Positions 17,471 through 24,350 of a stretch of 34,983 bases of DNA are shown here, in pieces; the first letter of the stretch is position 1; each line of letters begins with the position of its first letter. A program made the translations under genes and the position numbers. Location: IMG/VR virus record IMGVR_UViG_3300042691_032367, positions 1-34,983 of that record. One strand, given 5' to 3'. This DNA is from a virus. The notes beneath the pieces were generated by a model. It did not search any database. It worked only from the letters and a program-made list of their open reading frames with translations, and was not told the origin of the DNA.

Positions 17471-18292
17471 TTGAAATTCGGTTGAAGATTCGCTCAACAT
17501 CTTTCTTAAATTAATTTTTACATCTTCGTCTAGTTTAGCTATAGGAATATATCCTATAGAGCCCTGATAGTTATGTAGATCGAGCCAGTTTTTAAAATTC
17601 TCAGACTGCCAAAAATTTCTTATATCGCCGTTGAGGTCAAATAAGAAACTAGGATAAGTCACCCAAGCATTGTTCACATCCCATGAATCAGCAGTGTCTT
17701 CATTAAAATATGCTGTCATAAAATCTTTTCCGGTTATATGCTTAACTGCAAAAATATCAGCATCTTGAGATACTAAATCTAAATATTTTCTACAATCAAT
17801 TAAATTAGTTTTGTCCTGAGGTATCGAATAAATTTCGTATGCGTGTATTTTATTTGGAAAATAGTTTTTTAAAGTAGGGTTTGTTACTTCAGATTCTATT
17901 ATATGACAACTATCATTTATCTGATTAATCAACTGTAGAATTTTTTCAGATGCTGTAATTTTTTGATCGAATACAATCTTTTTTTCTAATGCTGTTGTAA
18001 AAACTCTATGTAATTTATTCAAATAAAAATTAGTCTGATCAAATTCTTTTGGAGGATAAATTTCATCTTTTATGTTGACTAGGTTTAATAATTGATAATA
18101 TGATTCGATTATTTTGTTCCAGTGTAGTTTTATTAGATCAAGATTTGGATTATTTGGATAATGAGGCCAAGCTGCCGGACGGCCCTGCCAGTTTTTTACA
18201 GTATGAAATTTTTCTGCAAATTCTTCAATAAATTTATTTTTCAAAGTCGGAAACCTAACTTTCAGATCGCGTAATTTAATTTCTATTTCCAT
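17453..18292 (-). CDS. Hypothetical protein, 279 aa, lone minus-strand gene
   Basis: I do not recognise the family. The N-terminal half is helical and charged, with an early 'NWQGRPAAWPHYPNNPN'. The C-terminal half has aromatic strands such as 'DADIFAVKHITGKDFMTAYF' and 'WDVNNAWVTYPSFLFDL'. No cysteine cluster, signal peptide or membrane helix is seen. It lies between two plus-strand blocks: its end overlaps the B12 radical SAM gene by 18 bases and its start is only 14 bases from the next plus-strand start. Any promoter must therefore lie inside the neighbouring gene. No clear ribosome site precedes the ATG. Confidence 0.65.
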   Translation of the reverse strand: MEIEIKLRDLKVRFPTLKNKFIEEFAEKFHTVKNWQGRPAAWPHYPNNPNLDLIKLHWNKIIESYYQLLNLVNIKDEIYPPKEFDQTNFYLNKLHRVFTTALEKKIVFDQKITASEKILQLINQINDSCHIIESEVTNPTLKNYFPNKIHAYEIYSIPQDKTNLIDCRKYLDLVSQDADIFAVKHITGKDFMTAYFNEDTADSWDVNNAWVTYPSFLFDLNGDIRNFWQSENFKNWLDLHNYQGSIGYIPIAKLDEDVKINLRKMLSESSTEFQLQLFN

Positions 18293-18306
18293 GATAAGTA
18301 GTGTGT

Positions 18307-18765
18307 ATGATCAACAGTAATCAATCTGCAATAGTAGTTATGGATATCGCAAACCCAAAATATTCTCACGACTATTATTCCGAATTTGAGATCAATAATA
18401 AATTTATTGAGTATTTAAATGAAAGATTAATTGGATTAAAGGAATCTGGGTTTAAGATTATATTGTCAAATTTTATTGCAGACAGACACGAGTTGTTGTC
18501 GCTGGTACCCGATGCCGAGATCGTTGATCTAAATGAATTGATAAAGTATCTCACTGATAATGATATTAAGAATGTTGTATATGCAGGGTTTCATTATCCA
18601 GTATGCACACATCACGGTAGATCAACAAGCAGTCAATTTCTTAAAAAAGCCCTACCTCATCTAACAGTTTATGTTTGCCCATTTTTAAGTAGACCTCCTA
18701 CATATTTAATTGGAAAAATAACACCTTTAGATAATCTTACAGAAATTAAACAAATTATGTTATAA
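18307..18765 (+). CDS. Isochorismatase-like/cysteine-hydrolase-fold protein (tentative)
   Basis: I favour ATG 18307 over the in-frame GTG at 18301; neither has a strong ribosome site. The 152-residue product starts with a hydrophobic strand ending in Asp ('SAIVVMDIANP', Asp13). A later strand is followed by a Cys in 'NVVYAGFHYPVCTHHGR' (Cys100). An N-terminal Asp and a Cys after a 'xxYxGF/xxxC' strand recall isochorismatase-like hydrolases, but a matching catalytic Lys is not obvious and the protein is short. Activity should not be assumed. It is followed after 8 bases by the nucleotide-sugar dehydrogenase gene, so the two are probably co-transcribed. Confidence 0.5.
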   Translation: MINSNQSAIVVMDIANPKYSHDYYSEFEINNKFIEYLNERLIGLKESGFKIILSNFIADRHELLSLVPDAEIVDLNELIKYLTDNDIKNVVYAGFHYPVCTHHGRSTSSQFLKKALPHLTVYVCPFLSRPPTYLIGKITPLDNLTEIKQIML

Positions 18766-18773
18766 GGATAGAA

Positions 18774-19985
18774 ATGAAGATTGGATTTATTGGAATAGGC
18801 AAATTAGGTTTGCCCTGTGCCGAAGAGATAGCAAAAAAAGGTCACGATGTAATTGGCTATGACTTAATAAAGGTTGAAAGCCAGCATATAAAGATTGCTT
18901 TATCGATTCAGGACTGTGTCAAAGACCGAGATATAGTTTTTATCGCTGTACCGACTCCCCACGATAGTAACTATGACGGTCGAGCACCAACTGCTCATTT
19001 AGAACCAAAAGATTTTCAATATGATATAGTAAAGGATGTACTCCGCGAAGCAAATTATCATATGAACAATAATCAATTACTAGTACTGATAAGCACAGTG
19101 TTGCCCGGAACTGTTAGAAAAAATCTTATTTCGTACGTTACTAATACAAGATTTATTTACAACCCTTATCTAATTGCGATGGGAAGTGTCGCCTGGGATA
19201 TGGTAAATCCTGAAATGGTCATGATAGGAACAGAGGACGGCAAAGAAACTGGAGATGCCAAGCAACTAGTAGATTTTTATAAAACTATAATGGAAAATAA
19301 TCCTAGATATGTAATTGGTACTTGGGATGAGTGTGAGTGTATAAAGGTTTTTTATAACACTTTTATTTCTGCTAAAATAGGTCTTGTTAATATGATACAA
19401 GATGTTGCTATGAAGCAAGGTAATATTGATGTAGATGTTGTTACAGATGCACTAGCTAAAAGCAACATGAGAATTATGGGACCTCAATACATGAAAGCCG
19501 GTATGGGAGACGGTGGTTCTTGTCATCCTAGAGATAATATTGCCTTAAGATATCTAGCGACAAATTTAAATCTTGGGTATGACTTATTTGATTCTATAAT
19601 GAATGCTAGAGAAGTACAATCTAAAAACTTAGCAACTTTTTTAGTCGAGTTGGCAAAAGAACACTCCTTAGAAATTTTTATTCACGGTAAATCTTATAAA
19701 CCTAATGTTCCGTACTGTGACGGAAGTTATAGTCTATTAATAGGACATTACTGTGAAGAGTTAGGTTATAAACCTACTTACATTGATCCTCTAACCGGTG
19801 ATAATATAAAGGGCTGTTATGGAGTTGTTCTGCTGGCACATAATAAGAGAGTGACTTATAACAAAGAAGATCAAAATTTGTATTGTAAAATAGAAAAAGG
19901 GTCAATTGTTGTTGACCCTTGGCGCTCATTCACCCATCCTGATTTACAAGTTATTCACTACGGTAATACTAGAAAAATTTCTTAG
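18774..19985 (+). CDS. UDP-glucose/GDP-mannose dehydrogenase family protein
   Basis: The protein has 403 residues; ATG follows 'aagga' with good spacing. It opens with the NAD-binding 'GFIGIGKLGLPCAEEIA'. It has 'STVLPGTVRKN', a central-helix 'YNTFISAKIGLVNM' with the catalytic-type Lys near 201, and the active-site 'GGSCHPRDN' with the nucleophile Cys near 250. It ends with the second Rossmann part, 'HGKSYKPNVPYCDGS'. These are the hallmarks of four-electron nucleotide-sugar dehydrogenases, which make uronic-acid sugars. The segment between the first strand and 'VPTP' is shorter than in typical UDP-glucose dehydrogenases, so substrate may differ. It would supply an acidic sugar to the glycosyltransferases upstream, which is inference. 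Confidence 0.85.
   Translation: MKIGFIGIGKLGLPCAEEIAKKGHDVIGYDLIKVESQHIKIALSIQDCVKDRDIVFIAVPTPHDSNYDGRAPTAHLEPKDFQYDIVKDVLREANYHMNNNQLLVLISTVLPGTVRKNLISYVTNTRFIYNPYLIAMGSVAWDMVNPEMVMIGTEDGKETGDAKQLVDFYKTIMENNPRYVIGTWDECECIKVFYNTFISAKIGLVNMIQDVAMKQGNIDVDVVTDALAKSNMRIMGPQYMKAGMGDGGSCHPRDNIALRYLATNLNLGYDLFDSIMNAREVQSKNLATFLVELAKEHSLEIFIHGKSYKPNVPYCDGSYSLLIGHYCEELGYKPTYIDPLTGDNIKGCYGVVLLAHNKRVTYNKEDQNLYCKIEKGSIVVDPWRSFTHPDLQVIHYGNTRKIS
19885..19920 (-). terminator. Rho-independent terminator for the minus-strand operon, inside the opposing gene
   Basis: Bases 19897-19905 and 19912-19920 form a perfect 9-bp stem (AAGGGTCAA/TTGACCCTT) with a 6-base loop. Read on the minus strand, the stem is followed at once by 'TTTCTATTTT', a U-rich tract. 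It lies about 50 bases past the stop of the last minus-strand gene (19969). On the plus strand no U-tract follows, so it should act in one direction only. It also encodes part of the dehydrogenase. Confidence 0.75.
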
Positions 19986-20274
19986 TTTCTTTTTCAACAT
20001 CTTTTTTCAGTTTTTCAACATCGATTTTAAAATCAATTTTAGAAATTTCTTCTTGATATTCTTGAAAGGTATCTACTAGTTTATCTGCGACCAATTGACT
20101 ATGCGATTCAGACAACTGCTCTTTAATATCGATTTCCCAGATTCTTCCGTTCTTGAATTCTAATCTTATGACTTCAAGATAGGCCACAGGCATCGTATTC
20201 ATATATAAATCTTCGAATACCTCTGGCCATTCTTTTACAAGATGACTAGGTGGTTTAAACAGTCTCTTCGGCAT
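19969..20274 (-). CDS. Conserved marine-myovirus hypothetical protein, 101 aa
   Basis: This is the last gene of the minus-strand run. The protein has 'HLVKEWPEVFEDLYMNTMP' and 'VIRLEFKNGRIWEIDI', a pattern I recognise from small uncharacterised proteins of T4-like marine phages. The C-terminal 35 residues are a Lys/Glu coiled-coil-like helix. Its start overlaps the preceding gene by 20 bases and its end overlaps the dehydrogenase gene by 17 bases. A terminator follows inside that gene. Function is unknown. The conservation suggests a core phage role, possibly in virion assembly, which is a guess. Confidence 0.75.
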   Translation of the reverse strand: MPKRLFKPPSHLVKEWPEVFEDLYMNTMPVAYLEVIRLEFKNGRIWEIDIKEQLSESHSQLVADKLVDTFQEYQEEISKIDFKIDVEKLKKDVEKETKKFF

Positions 20275-20893
20275 CTACAGTCTTAGTTGTTTTCTTTTTA
20301 GGCGGATCTAATTCGTCTGCCTGTTTCCTAAGACGAGCCGCCTCTTTATACATAGCATCGGCTTGACTACGATAGGATCTAGCAATATCAGCATCTGTTA
20401 AAACTTGATTGTCAGCTGCTTGAGCTTTTTGAGTAGTTTCCTTGACCGGAGTTTCTTTATTGATTTTTCTAGAATCAACTAATCCCGGGTCATTTGGACC
20501 ACCTTTAACAAATGTGCAAAGCTCGTCTATAGTGCAATTTTTCTGTTCAGATATTAGTACATTTAGTTGAGCTAAACTGATCTCGCTGTTTGGCGTAGGT
20601 GTCATAACAACGTTATCCGTTGCAACCTTTTTAAGACGTCCATCGGCCTGCAATCCTCGTAACATAGGACGTCCGTCCGGAAACGGTCTGACAAATAACA
20701 TTTCTCCGAATTCAAATGCATCTTGAGATTGATCACCATCGACTAAATCAATAAGTGCATTATGATAAGAATCTGGCAGCGTAGCTGTTTCTACTACCAA
20801 TGCCATATTTGATTCTCCGGGTAATGTTCTAAAAACAACTAGGCATTTATTGCCTGTGTTTTTAATTTTACCAACGTGTTTTGTGGTTTTCAT
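20255..20893 (-). CDS. Conserved marine T4-like phage protein, 212 aa
   Basis: ATG follows 'AAGGA' with seven bases of spacing. The N-terminal ~115 residues ('KHVGKIKNTGNKCLVVFRTL', 'DSYHNALIDLVDGDQSQDAF', 'VATDNVVMTPTP') form a domain I recall as conserved in cyanophages and pelagiphages without an assigned biochemical role. A Pro/Lys/Thr-rich linker follows, then a helical tail with 'AARLRKQADELDPPKKK'. The linker and tail look flexible and could bind a partner. Its position between small conserved genes is typical for this phage group. Similar proteins are sometimes labelled structural; I cannot confirm that. Confidence 0.7.
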   Translation of the reverse strand: MKTTKHVGKIKNTGNKCLVVFRTLPGESNMALVVETATLPDSYHNALIDLVDGDQSQDAFEFGEMLFVRPFPDGRPMLRGLQADGRLKKVATDNVVMTPTPNSEISLAQLNVLISEQKNCTIDELCTFVKGGPNDPGLVDSRKINKETPVKETTQKAQAADNQVLTDADIARSYRSQADAMYKEAARLRKQADELDPPKKKTTKTVDAEETV

Positions 20894-20895
20894 TT

Positions 20896-21120
20896 TTAAT
20901 CCTTTTTAGTAACTGAATCTAAAAATGTTGATAGTTTGTTATAGATTTTACCAACCGGTTCCATCTCAGCTGCCTTAAAGGCACCTCTCGATGAAGCAAC
21001 GTCGATAATACTTTTCAAAGCAGCAAGATCATTTAGATTTAGATCTGTAACCTGCTGTCCGTTAGCCTGCTGCTGTGCAGTTTCAGGGGCCGGTTGTTGT
21101 TCTTTAATTTCTTCGGTCAT
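20896..21120 (-). CDS. Small conserved phage protein, 74 aa
   Basis: The start is ATG 21120, preceded by 'GGAGAAACC' and overlapping the upstream stop as ATGA; a longer reading from 21144 lacks such a site. The protein has a Gln/Glu/Pro-rich disordered N-terminus. It then has 'LNDLAALKSIIDVASSRGAFKAAEMEPVGKIYNKLSTFL', a short helical domain I recognise as conserved in small T4-like marine phage and giant-virus-like proteins (pattern 'IDVxSxRGAFxxxEx'). Function is unknown. The helical domain may mediate oligomerisation. It ends two bases before the next gene. Confidence 0.75.
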   Translation of the reverse strand: MTEEIKEQQPAPETAQQQANGQQVTDLNLNDLAALKSIIDVASSRGAFKAAEMEPVGKIYNKLSTFLDSVTKKD

Positions 21121-21392
21121 TGGTTTCTCCTTATAAATGGGCATCCGAGCATAAAAAATGTTAATTCTTTGTGATCTTCGAACCCAACAAACACACTTAT
21201 ATTCAACTTACCATTTTCGTCAATCTGTGGTAATTTTGAAATTGAATATCGATTCTTACATTTTACATCTATCCAATCTTTGATTTCGTTGATTTGAAAA
21301 TCAATTTTGGATAATCTCATTTTAGCAAAATGAGGAGGGATAAATTTTAAAAATCTTTGATTCAAAACGTCTAATGGGTTTAGATCTAACAT
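21117..21392 (-). CDS. Hypothetical protein, 91 aa
   Basis: The protein is small and mixed alpha/beta, with no motif I know: 'FLKFIPPHFAKMRLSKIDF', then 'IKDWIDVKCKNRYSISKLP', then a beta hairpin 'KLNISVFVGFEDHKELTFFM'. It ends in an ATGA overlap with the next gene, so translation is coupled. A TATAAATA box (21407-21400) lies seven bases before its ATG. If used as a T4-type late promoter this would give an almost leaderless message. The plan of a basic helix and two strands would fit a small nucleic-acid or protein adaptor, but that is not evidence of function. Confidence 0.6.
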   Translation of the reverse strand: MLDLNPLDVLNQRFLKFIPPHFAKMRLSKIDFQINEIKDWIDVKCKNRYSISKLPQIDENGKLNISVFVGFEDHKELTFFMLGCPFIRRNQ

Positions 21393-21399
21393 CGTGAAA

Positions 21400-21407
21400 T
21401 ATTTATA
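21400..21407 (-). promoter_or_regulatory. TATAAATA box, weak late-promoter candidate
   Basis: The minus strand reads exactly TATAAATA, the T4 late -10 consensus. It is only seven bases from the ATG at 21392, leaving almost no leader, so chance occurrence in this AT-rich gap is quite possible. It is listed because a second copy with a proper leader occurs at 22139-22146. Confidence 0.35.
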
Positions 21408-21415
21408 ATATCTAA

Positions 21416-21817
21416 TTATTGTGGAGTTAATTCTTGGTTGAATCGTTTGGCAAGAGCTTTTGAACTGCCCATCTTTTTAACATCGCCTGAAAACAGGTAT
21501 AGTTCAAATGCTGCTTTTTCTGTTAGAACTTTGATAAATTTTTTTTCTAAATAAAAAGGAGATTCTATAAATTGATCTAACCAAATTAGGACTTGGGGTC
21601 CTATGATTAAATCTTTAGGAAAGTCGATTTTGTAGGTTTTTATTTTAGCTTGATTTTCTATAAAATCGATACAGTTTTCTGTGATTCTTAATCCGCCGCT
21701 GTTCTTTTCTCGATTGTTCTGCCACCATATCGATCTAAATTTTTTTACGGTCGAATCGTCGTATGATTCACCGCCTGCTTTTAAAAATACCTGTGTATAG
21801 GTATCCTTTCGATCCAT
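21416..21817 (-). CDS. Hypothetical protein, 133 aa
   Basis: It starts 'MDRKDTYTQVFLKAGGESYD' and contains 'KFRSIWWQNNREKNSGGLRI', 'YKIDFPKDLIIGPQVLIWLD' and 'PFYLEKKFIKVLTEKAAFEL'. The '...SGGLRIT..C..FI...' segment and the 'QVLIWLDQFI.SPFYL' segment look like a conserved phage family to me, but I cannot name it. No catalytic motif, signal peptide or membrane helix is seen. The gene starts one base before the upstream stop region ends, so it is co-translated with its upstream neighbour. The aromatic and Gly content suggests a compact globular protein. Confidence 0.65.
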   Translation of the reverse strand: MDRKDTYTQVFLKAGGESYDDSTVKKFRSIWWQNNREKNSGGLRITENCIDFIENQAKIKTYKIDFPKDLIIGPQVLIWLDQFIESPFYLEKKFIKVLTEKAAFELYLFSGDVKKMGSSKALAKRFNQELTPQ

Positions 21818-21818
21818 A

Positions 21819-22103
21819 TTATTTCAGTTCTTCGCCGTCGGTAAGTTTATAAACTGAAAAGTCTGCGGTTTTAAAAATTCTATTCAACTTCTTTGCTAAA
21901 TTGTATGCATGACCGGGATTTGAAAAACTTACCTTTTTATACTTCGGTCCAGGATAACTAGAAACGAGACTGCCACTTTTCAGATTAAAAGGTTTGCCTT
22001 TGTAGAATACCGCCCAGATAGCTTCACTATCTAGAATTTGTTCTACCTTAAAATTTTCTTTGTTTGCATACTCGAGTATTACTCGAGGTTTTGGTCTACT
22101 CAT
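21819..22103 (-). CDS. Hypothetical protein, 94 aa, under a T4-type late promoter
   Basis: The protein opens 'MSRPKPRVILEYANKENF' and has 'SEAIWAVFYKGKPFNLKSG' and 'GPKYKKVSFSNPGHAYNLAK'. It is basic and looks like a small alpha/beta fold with a C-terminal helix. I do not recognise the family. It is the first gene after a 47-base gap that holds a TATAAATA box and a leader hairpin, so it probably heads the transcript that runs to 19969. The spacing suggests that this group of small genes is expressed late, like virion or assembly genes. Confidence 0.65.
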   Translation of the reverse strand: MSRPKPRVILEYANKENFKVEQILDSEAIWAVFYKGKPFNLKSGSLVSSYPGPKYKKVSFSNPGHAYNLAKKLNRIFKTADFSVYKLTDGEELK

Positions 22104-22108
22104 TTTTC

Positions 22109-22138
22109 TATACGTGTCCTAATAATTAAGCACGTATA
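22109..22138 (-). promoter_or_regulatory. Leader hairpin upstream of the 94-aa gene
   Basis: TATACGTG (22109-22116) and CACGTATA (22131-22138) are perfect 8-base inverted arms around a 14-base loop. The hairpin falls between the TATAAATA box and the ATG at 22103, so it would form at the 5' end of that message. It may stabilise the transcript or be an operator. The loop contains 'TTAGGA', which could present a ribosome-binding sequence. Confidence 0.5.
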
Positions 22139-22146
22139 TATTTATA
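22139..22146 (-). promoter_or_regulatory. T4-type late promoter box TATAAATA
   Basis: The minus strand reads TATAAATA, identical to the T4 late -10 element recognised by gp55-type sigma factors. It lies in one of the few intergenic gaps, with 35 bases between box and the ATG at 22103, a normal leader length. No -35 element is expected for this promoter class. Confidence 0.6.
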
Positions 22147-22150
22147 TCTT

Positions 22151-22399
22151 TTAGAAAGACCCGCCGTCAAATTTTACGTCTATCTTAGTAGTAGATTCGC
22201 GTACTTCAGACAAAATTTGATGTATTTCTTGAATAGTTTTACCCAATTTAGCTGTTATTAGTGCAAGTTCGTTAGTTAATTCTCTAGCTTCTTGTATGGT
22301 TATTCTAATTTCTTTTTGATTAGACTTTTCTGCTGAATTTACCCGTTGTAGTAATTTTTCAACAGACGCTAAATTGGCTGGAATATTATTTAGAGACAT
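22151..22399 (-). CDS. Small conserved phage coiled-coil protein, 82 aa
   Basis: The whole protein is predicted helical, with heptad-like spacing from about residue 10 to 70 ('LASVEKLLQRVNSAEKSNQK', 'IRITIQEARELTNELALITA'). It ends in the strand 'TKIDVKFDGGSF', an ending I recall in small marine T4-like phage proteins. A coiled coil with a short terminal strand suggests an oligomeric adaptor. The gene overlaps the upstream gene by 14 bases. No enzymatic motif is present. Function is unknown. Confidence 0.7.
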   Translation of the reverse strand: MSLNNIPANLASVEKLLQRVNSAEKSNQKEIRITIQEARELTNELALITAKLGKTIQEIHQILSEVRESTTKIDVKFDGGSF

Positions 22400-22862
22400 T
22401 TGATAATACCTGTTTCATTTCAATTTCTGTTTTAAAAGGTCCTTGGTATTCGTATCTTTGAAGAGTGATTAATTTAGGACAAAAACTTTTTACCCATCCC
22501 TTGTCGAATCGAATAACATAGTAACCGGCACAGTATAAACTTTTTGAATCTTCACTTTTTGTAAACAAAGGAAGTTTTCTTTTTATATCAAACATAGCAT
22601 TGTGGGGTGTAGTACTACAGCTATAACCATGAATTTCGTTAGGCTGAGCGCATCGAGATTCTTGAACAATTTTAGCAACAAAAAAATCTTTACCAAATTG
22701 ATCAGTTAAACTTTTTTTATTATCGTAAATTTTAATACCTAATTGATTACTCATAACAAATCTGTTATCTTCATCTTTTCTCAAAGTGGCAACTTTTTCT
22801 CCATCTTTTTCTATTATCCAAAACTTATTATCGATAATTGGCTTTGCGTGTAAGTCTGTCAT
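22386..22862 (-). CDS. Conserved phage protein, 158 aa
   Basis: The start is uncertain. ATG 22862 follows 'GGGAGGAACC', a very strong site, and gives the natural opening 'MTDLHAKPIIDNKFWIIEKD'. ATG 22949 also has 'GGAG' at seven bases but would overlap the exonuclease gene by 44 bases and adds a Cys-rich 29-residue extension. I use 22862. The first 45 residues ('KFWIIEKDGEKVATLRK') recall a domain of unknown function in cyanophages. The rest has several cysteines and 'EIHGYSCSTTPHNAMFDIKR' and 'LYCAGYYVIRFDKGWVKSFC'. The paired Cys residues could bind a metal, but no standard motif is met. Confidence 0.65.
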   Translation of the reverse strand: MTDLHAKPIIDNKFWIIEKDGEKVATLRKDEDNRFVMSNQLGIKIYDNKKSLTDQFGKDFFVAKIVQESRCAQPNEIHGYSCSTTPHNAMFDIKRKLPLFTKSEDSKSLYCAGYYVIRFDKGWVKSFCPKLITLQRYEYQGPFKTEIEMKQVLSNVSK

Positions 22863-22905
22863 TGGTTCCTCCCAACAAGTGTCTGTTCGAGATTCACAAC
22901 TCAAA

Positions 22906-23916
22906 TCAAACGGACAAGCTGTGATCTTCTTTAATATTGTATCTAGCATTTAATGGCTCCGCATAACTTTGTGCCTGTTCAGAAATTTTCTTAAGGTCAT
23001 AGAGACCGCAAAATTTCATTAACTTCACACCAACCTGGTTAATATTTTTATTGGAATTAGTAGCTTCTGCAATCGTGGTTGCAATAATTTCTTTAATGTC
23101 ATCGGGTTGATAGCTAAGATCGATCAACCTGCGATTGCGTTCATAATCTTCTAAGACTCGATGTTCTTTACCTTCGTGATCGGTCCATCTCTGTAGCATG
23201 AGATTATTCCACGCATATCCTTTGGTGCCACGATCCTCGAACGCTTCAGTAAGACCCACTTTTTTGCTTGTGCCTTTAGTACGCACACCTGGATATGCCG
23301 AGAAGACATTATCACTGGTATCACCACGCATACATTTTTCAAAGAGTAGCCATTCTGGATTTGGAGCGGCTTTCGCTTCTTTAGTTTTCTTGTCAATGAC
23401 GGGCTTGCCTTTGTCATCAAAGATTCCTTCGTGTGTGATAACGTGTTCCATTACTCCGTTATACTGTTTAACATTGGAGGCGATCAGTTGTACGAAGTCT
23501 GTGTCAGTACTGATGATCACATGGTTATCATTCGGATGGCTCTGTATCCAACCTGCGATTAGATCGTCCGCTTCTAGCTGAGAATTTTGTAGAACTGTAC
23601 AGTTGGTCTTTTCTGTTACAAATTCTTTAAATGTATCAAATGCTTCCCAAAATACACGTTCTTCTTCTTGTTCTCTTTCGTTATGAGCAGCACGAGCATC
23701 TGCACGATTACGCTTATAGGGAGCATAATAATCTTTGCGCCACGATCTGCCTTCTAAACAGAAGATAACATGACTTCCGTTAAACTGTTGCCACGCTTTT
23801 CGTATTGAATTTAAGGTAATATGAAAAGCCATACCTAACTTGATATCAGCATCGCCGTTGATTACGTGGCGAGCACGAAAAAATGTATTTGCTGTATCAA
23901 CTAAAATATAGGTCAT
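22906..23916 (-). CDS. 5'-3' exonuclease / RNase H-like, FEN-PIN family
   Basis: The protein has 336 residues. Acidic metal ligands of the FEN family are in place: Asp7 in 'YILVDTANTFFRAR', 'LEGRSWRKDYYAPYKRNR' near 54-71, 'LEADDLIAGW' (Glu115, Asp117, Asp118), 'ISTDTDFVQLI' (Asp138, Asp140) and 'CMRGDTSDNV' (Asp199, Asp202), followed by a helix-hairpin-like 'YPGVRTKGTSKKV'. It corresponds in type to T4 RNase H, which removes RNA primers and trims flaps at the replication fork. It starts in an ATGA overlap with the upstream gene. The C-terminal ~90 residues are less conserved. Confidence 0.9.
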   Translation of the reverse strand: MTYILVDTANTFFRARHVINGDADIKLGMAFHITLNSIRKAWQQFNGSHVIFCLEGRSWRKDYYAPYKRNRADARAAHNEREQEEERVFWEAFDTFKEFVTEKTNCTVLQNSQLEADDLIAGWIQSHPNDNHVIISTDTDFVQLIASNVKQYNGVMEHVITHEGIFDDKGKPVIDKKTKEAKAAPNPEWLLFEKCMRGDTSDNVFSAYPGVRTKGTSKKVGLTEAFEDRGTKGYAWNNLMLQRWTDHEGKEHRVLEDYERNRRLIDLSYQPDDIKEIIATTIAEATNSNKNINQVGVKLMKFCGLYDLKKISEQAQSYAEPLNARYNIKEDHSLSV

Positions 23917-24350
23917 TGATTTTTCTTCTTTACTGATTGTATGTCTATAACACCTGTATTAACAGGGCCACCAAAATCACCATCGACAACTACGTTGGCG
24001 CAAAGTTCACGGAACCAACGATCGACAATTTCCTCGTCCTTGTCACCGTCTGCACCATAACCGTCTTGCTTTAATTGTAGCACAAAGAACTCATTCCAGT
24101 CAAGCTCAAAAAAACCGTTACGAATGTTATCTTTGTTTACGTGAGTATTAATGACTCCGACCCAAGGTTCTTTCTTTCGAGTAGCACGATCTTTTGGCGA
24201 TAATTTGGCTAACTCTTCTTGTTCTTGAGCAAGTTTGGCAGATTCTTCTGCTTGTTGTTTTCTAATTTCTGCTTCTTCTAGAGCTTTTTGTGCCTGCACT
24301 AAACTCTCTTGGATCTTATCAATACCTAATAGTTTTTTGATCAGTTTCAT
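23913..24350 (-). CDS. Conserved marine-phage protein with coiled-coil N-terminus, 145 aa
   Basis: I chose ATG 24350, which overlaps the queE stop by one base; a GTG at 24362 would add four residues. Residues ~15-55 are a coiled coil rich in Gln, Glu and Ala ('EEAEIRKQQAEESAKLAQEQ'). The C-terminal domain has 'PWVGVINTHVNKDNIRNGFF' and 'ELDWNEFFVLQLKQDGY', a pattern I remember as strongly conserved in T4-like marine phages. A late 'EEIVDRWFRELCANVV' completes it. Function is unknown. Its position between queE and the exonuclease suggests expression with replication genes. Confidence 0.75.
   Translation of the reverse strand: MKLIKKLLGIDKIQESLVQAQKALEEAEIRKQQAEESAKLAQEQEELAKLSPKDRATRKKEPWVGVINTHVNKDNIRNGFFELDWNEFFVLQLKQDGYGADGDKDEEIVDRWFRELCANVVVDGDFGGPVNTGVIDIQSVKKKNQ

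Noticed and set aside
17470-17530. Terminator for the radical SAM block after the B12-type gene
   Set aside because: Only a 5-base stem (GTTGA/TCAAC) is present without a U-tract, too weak to call.
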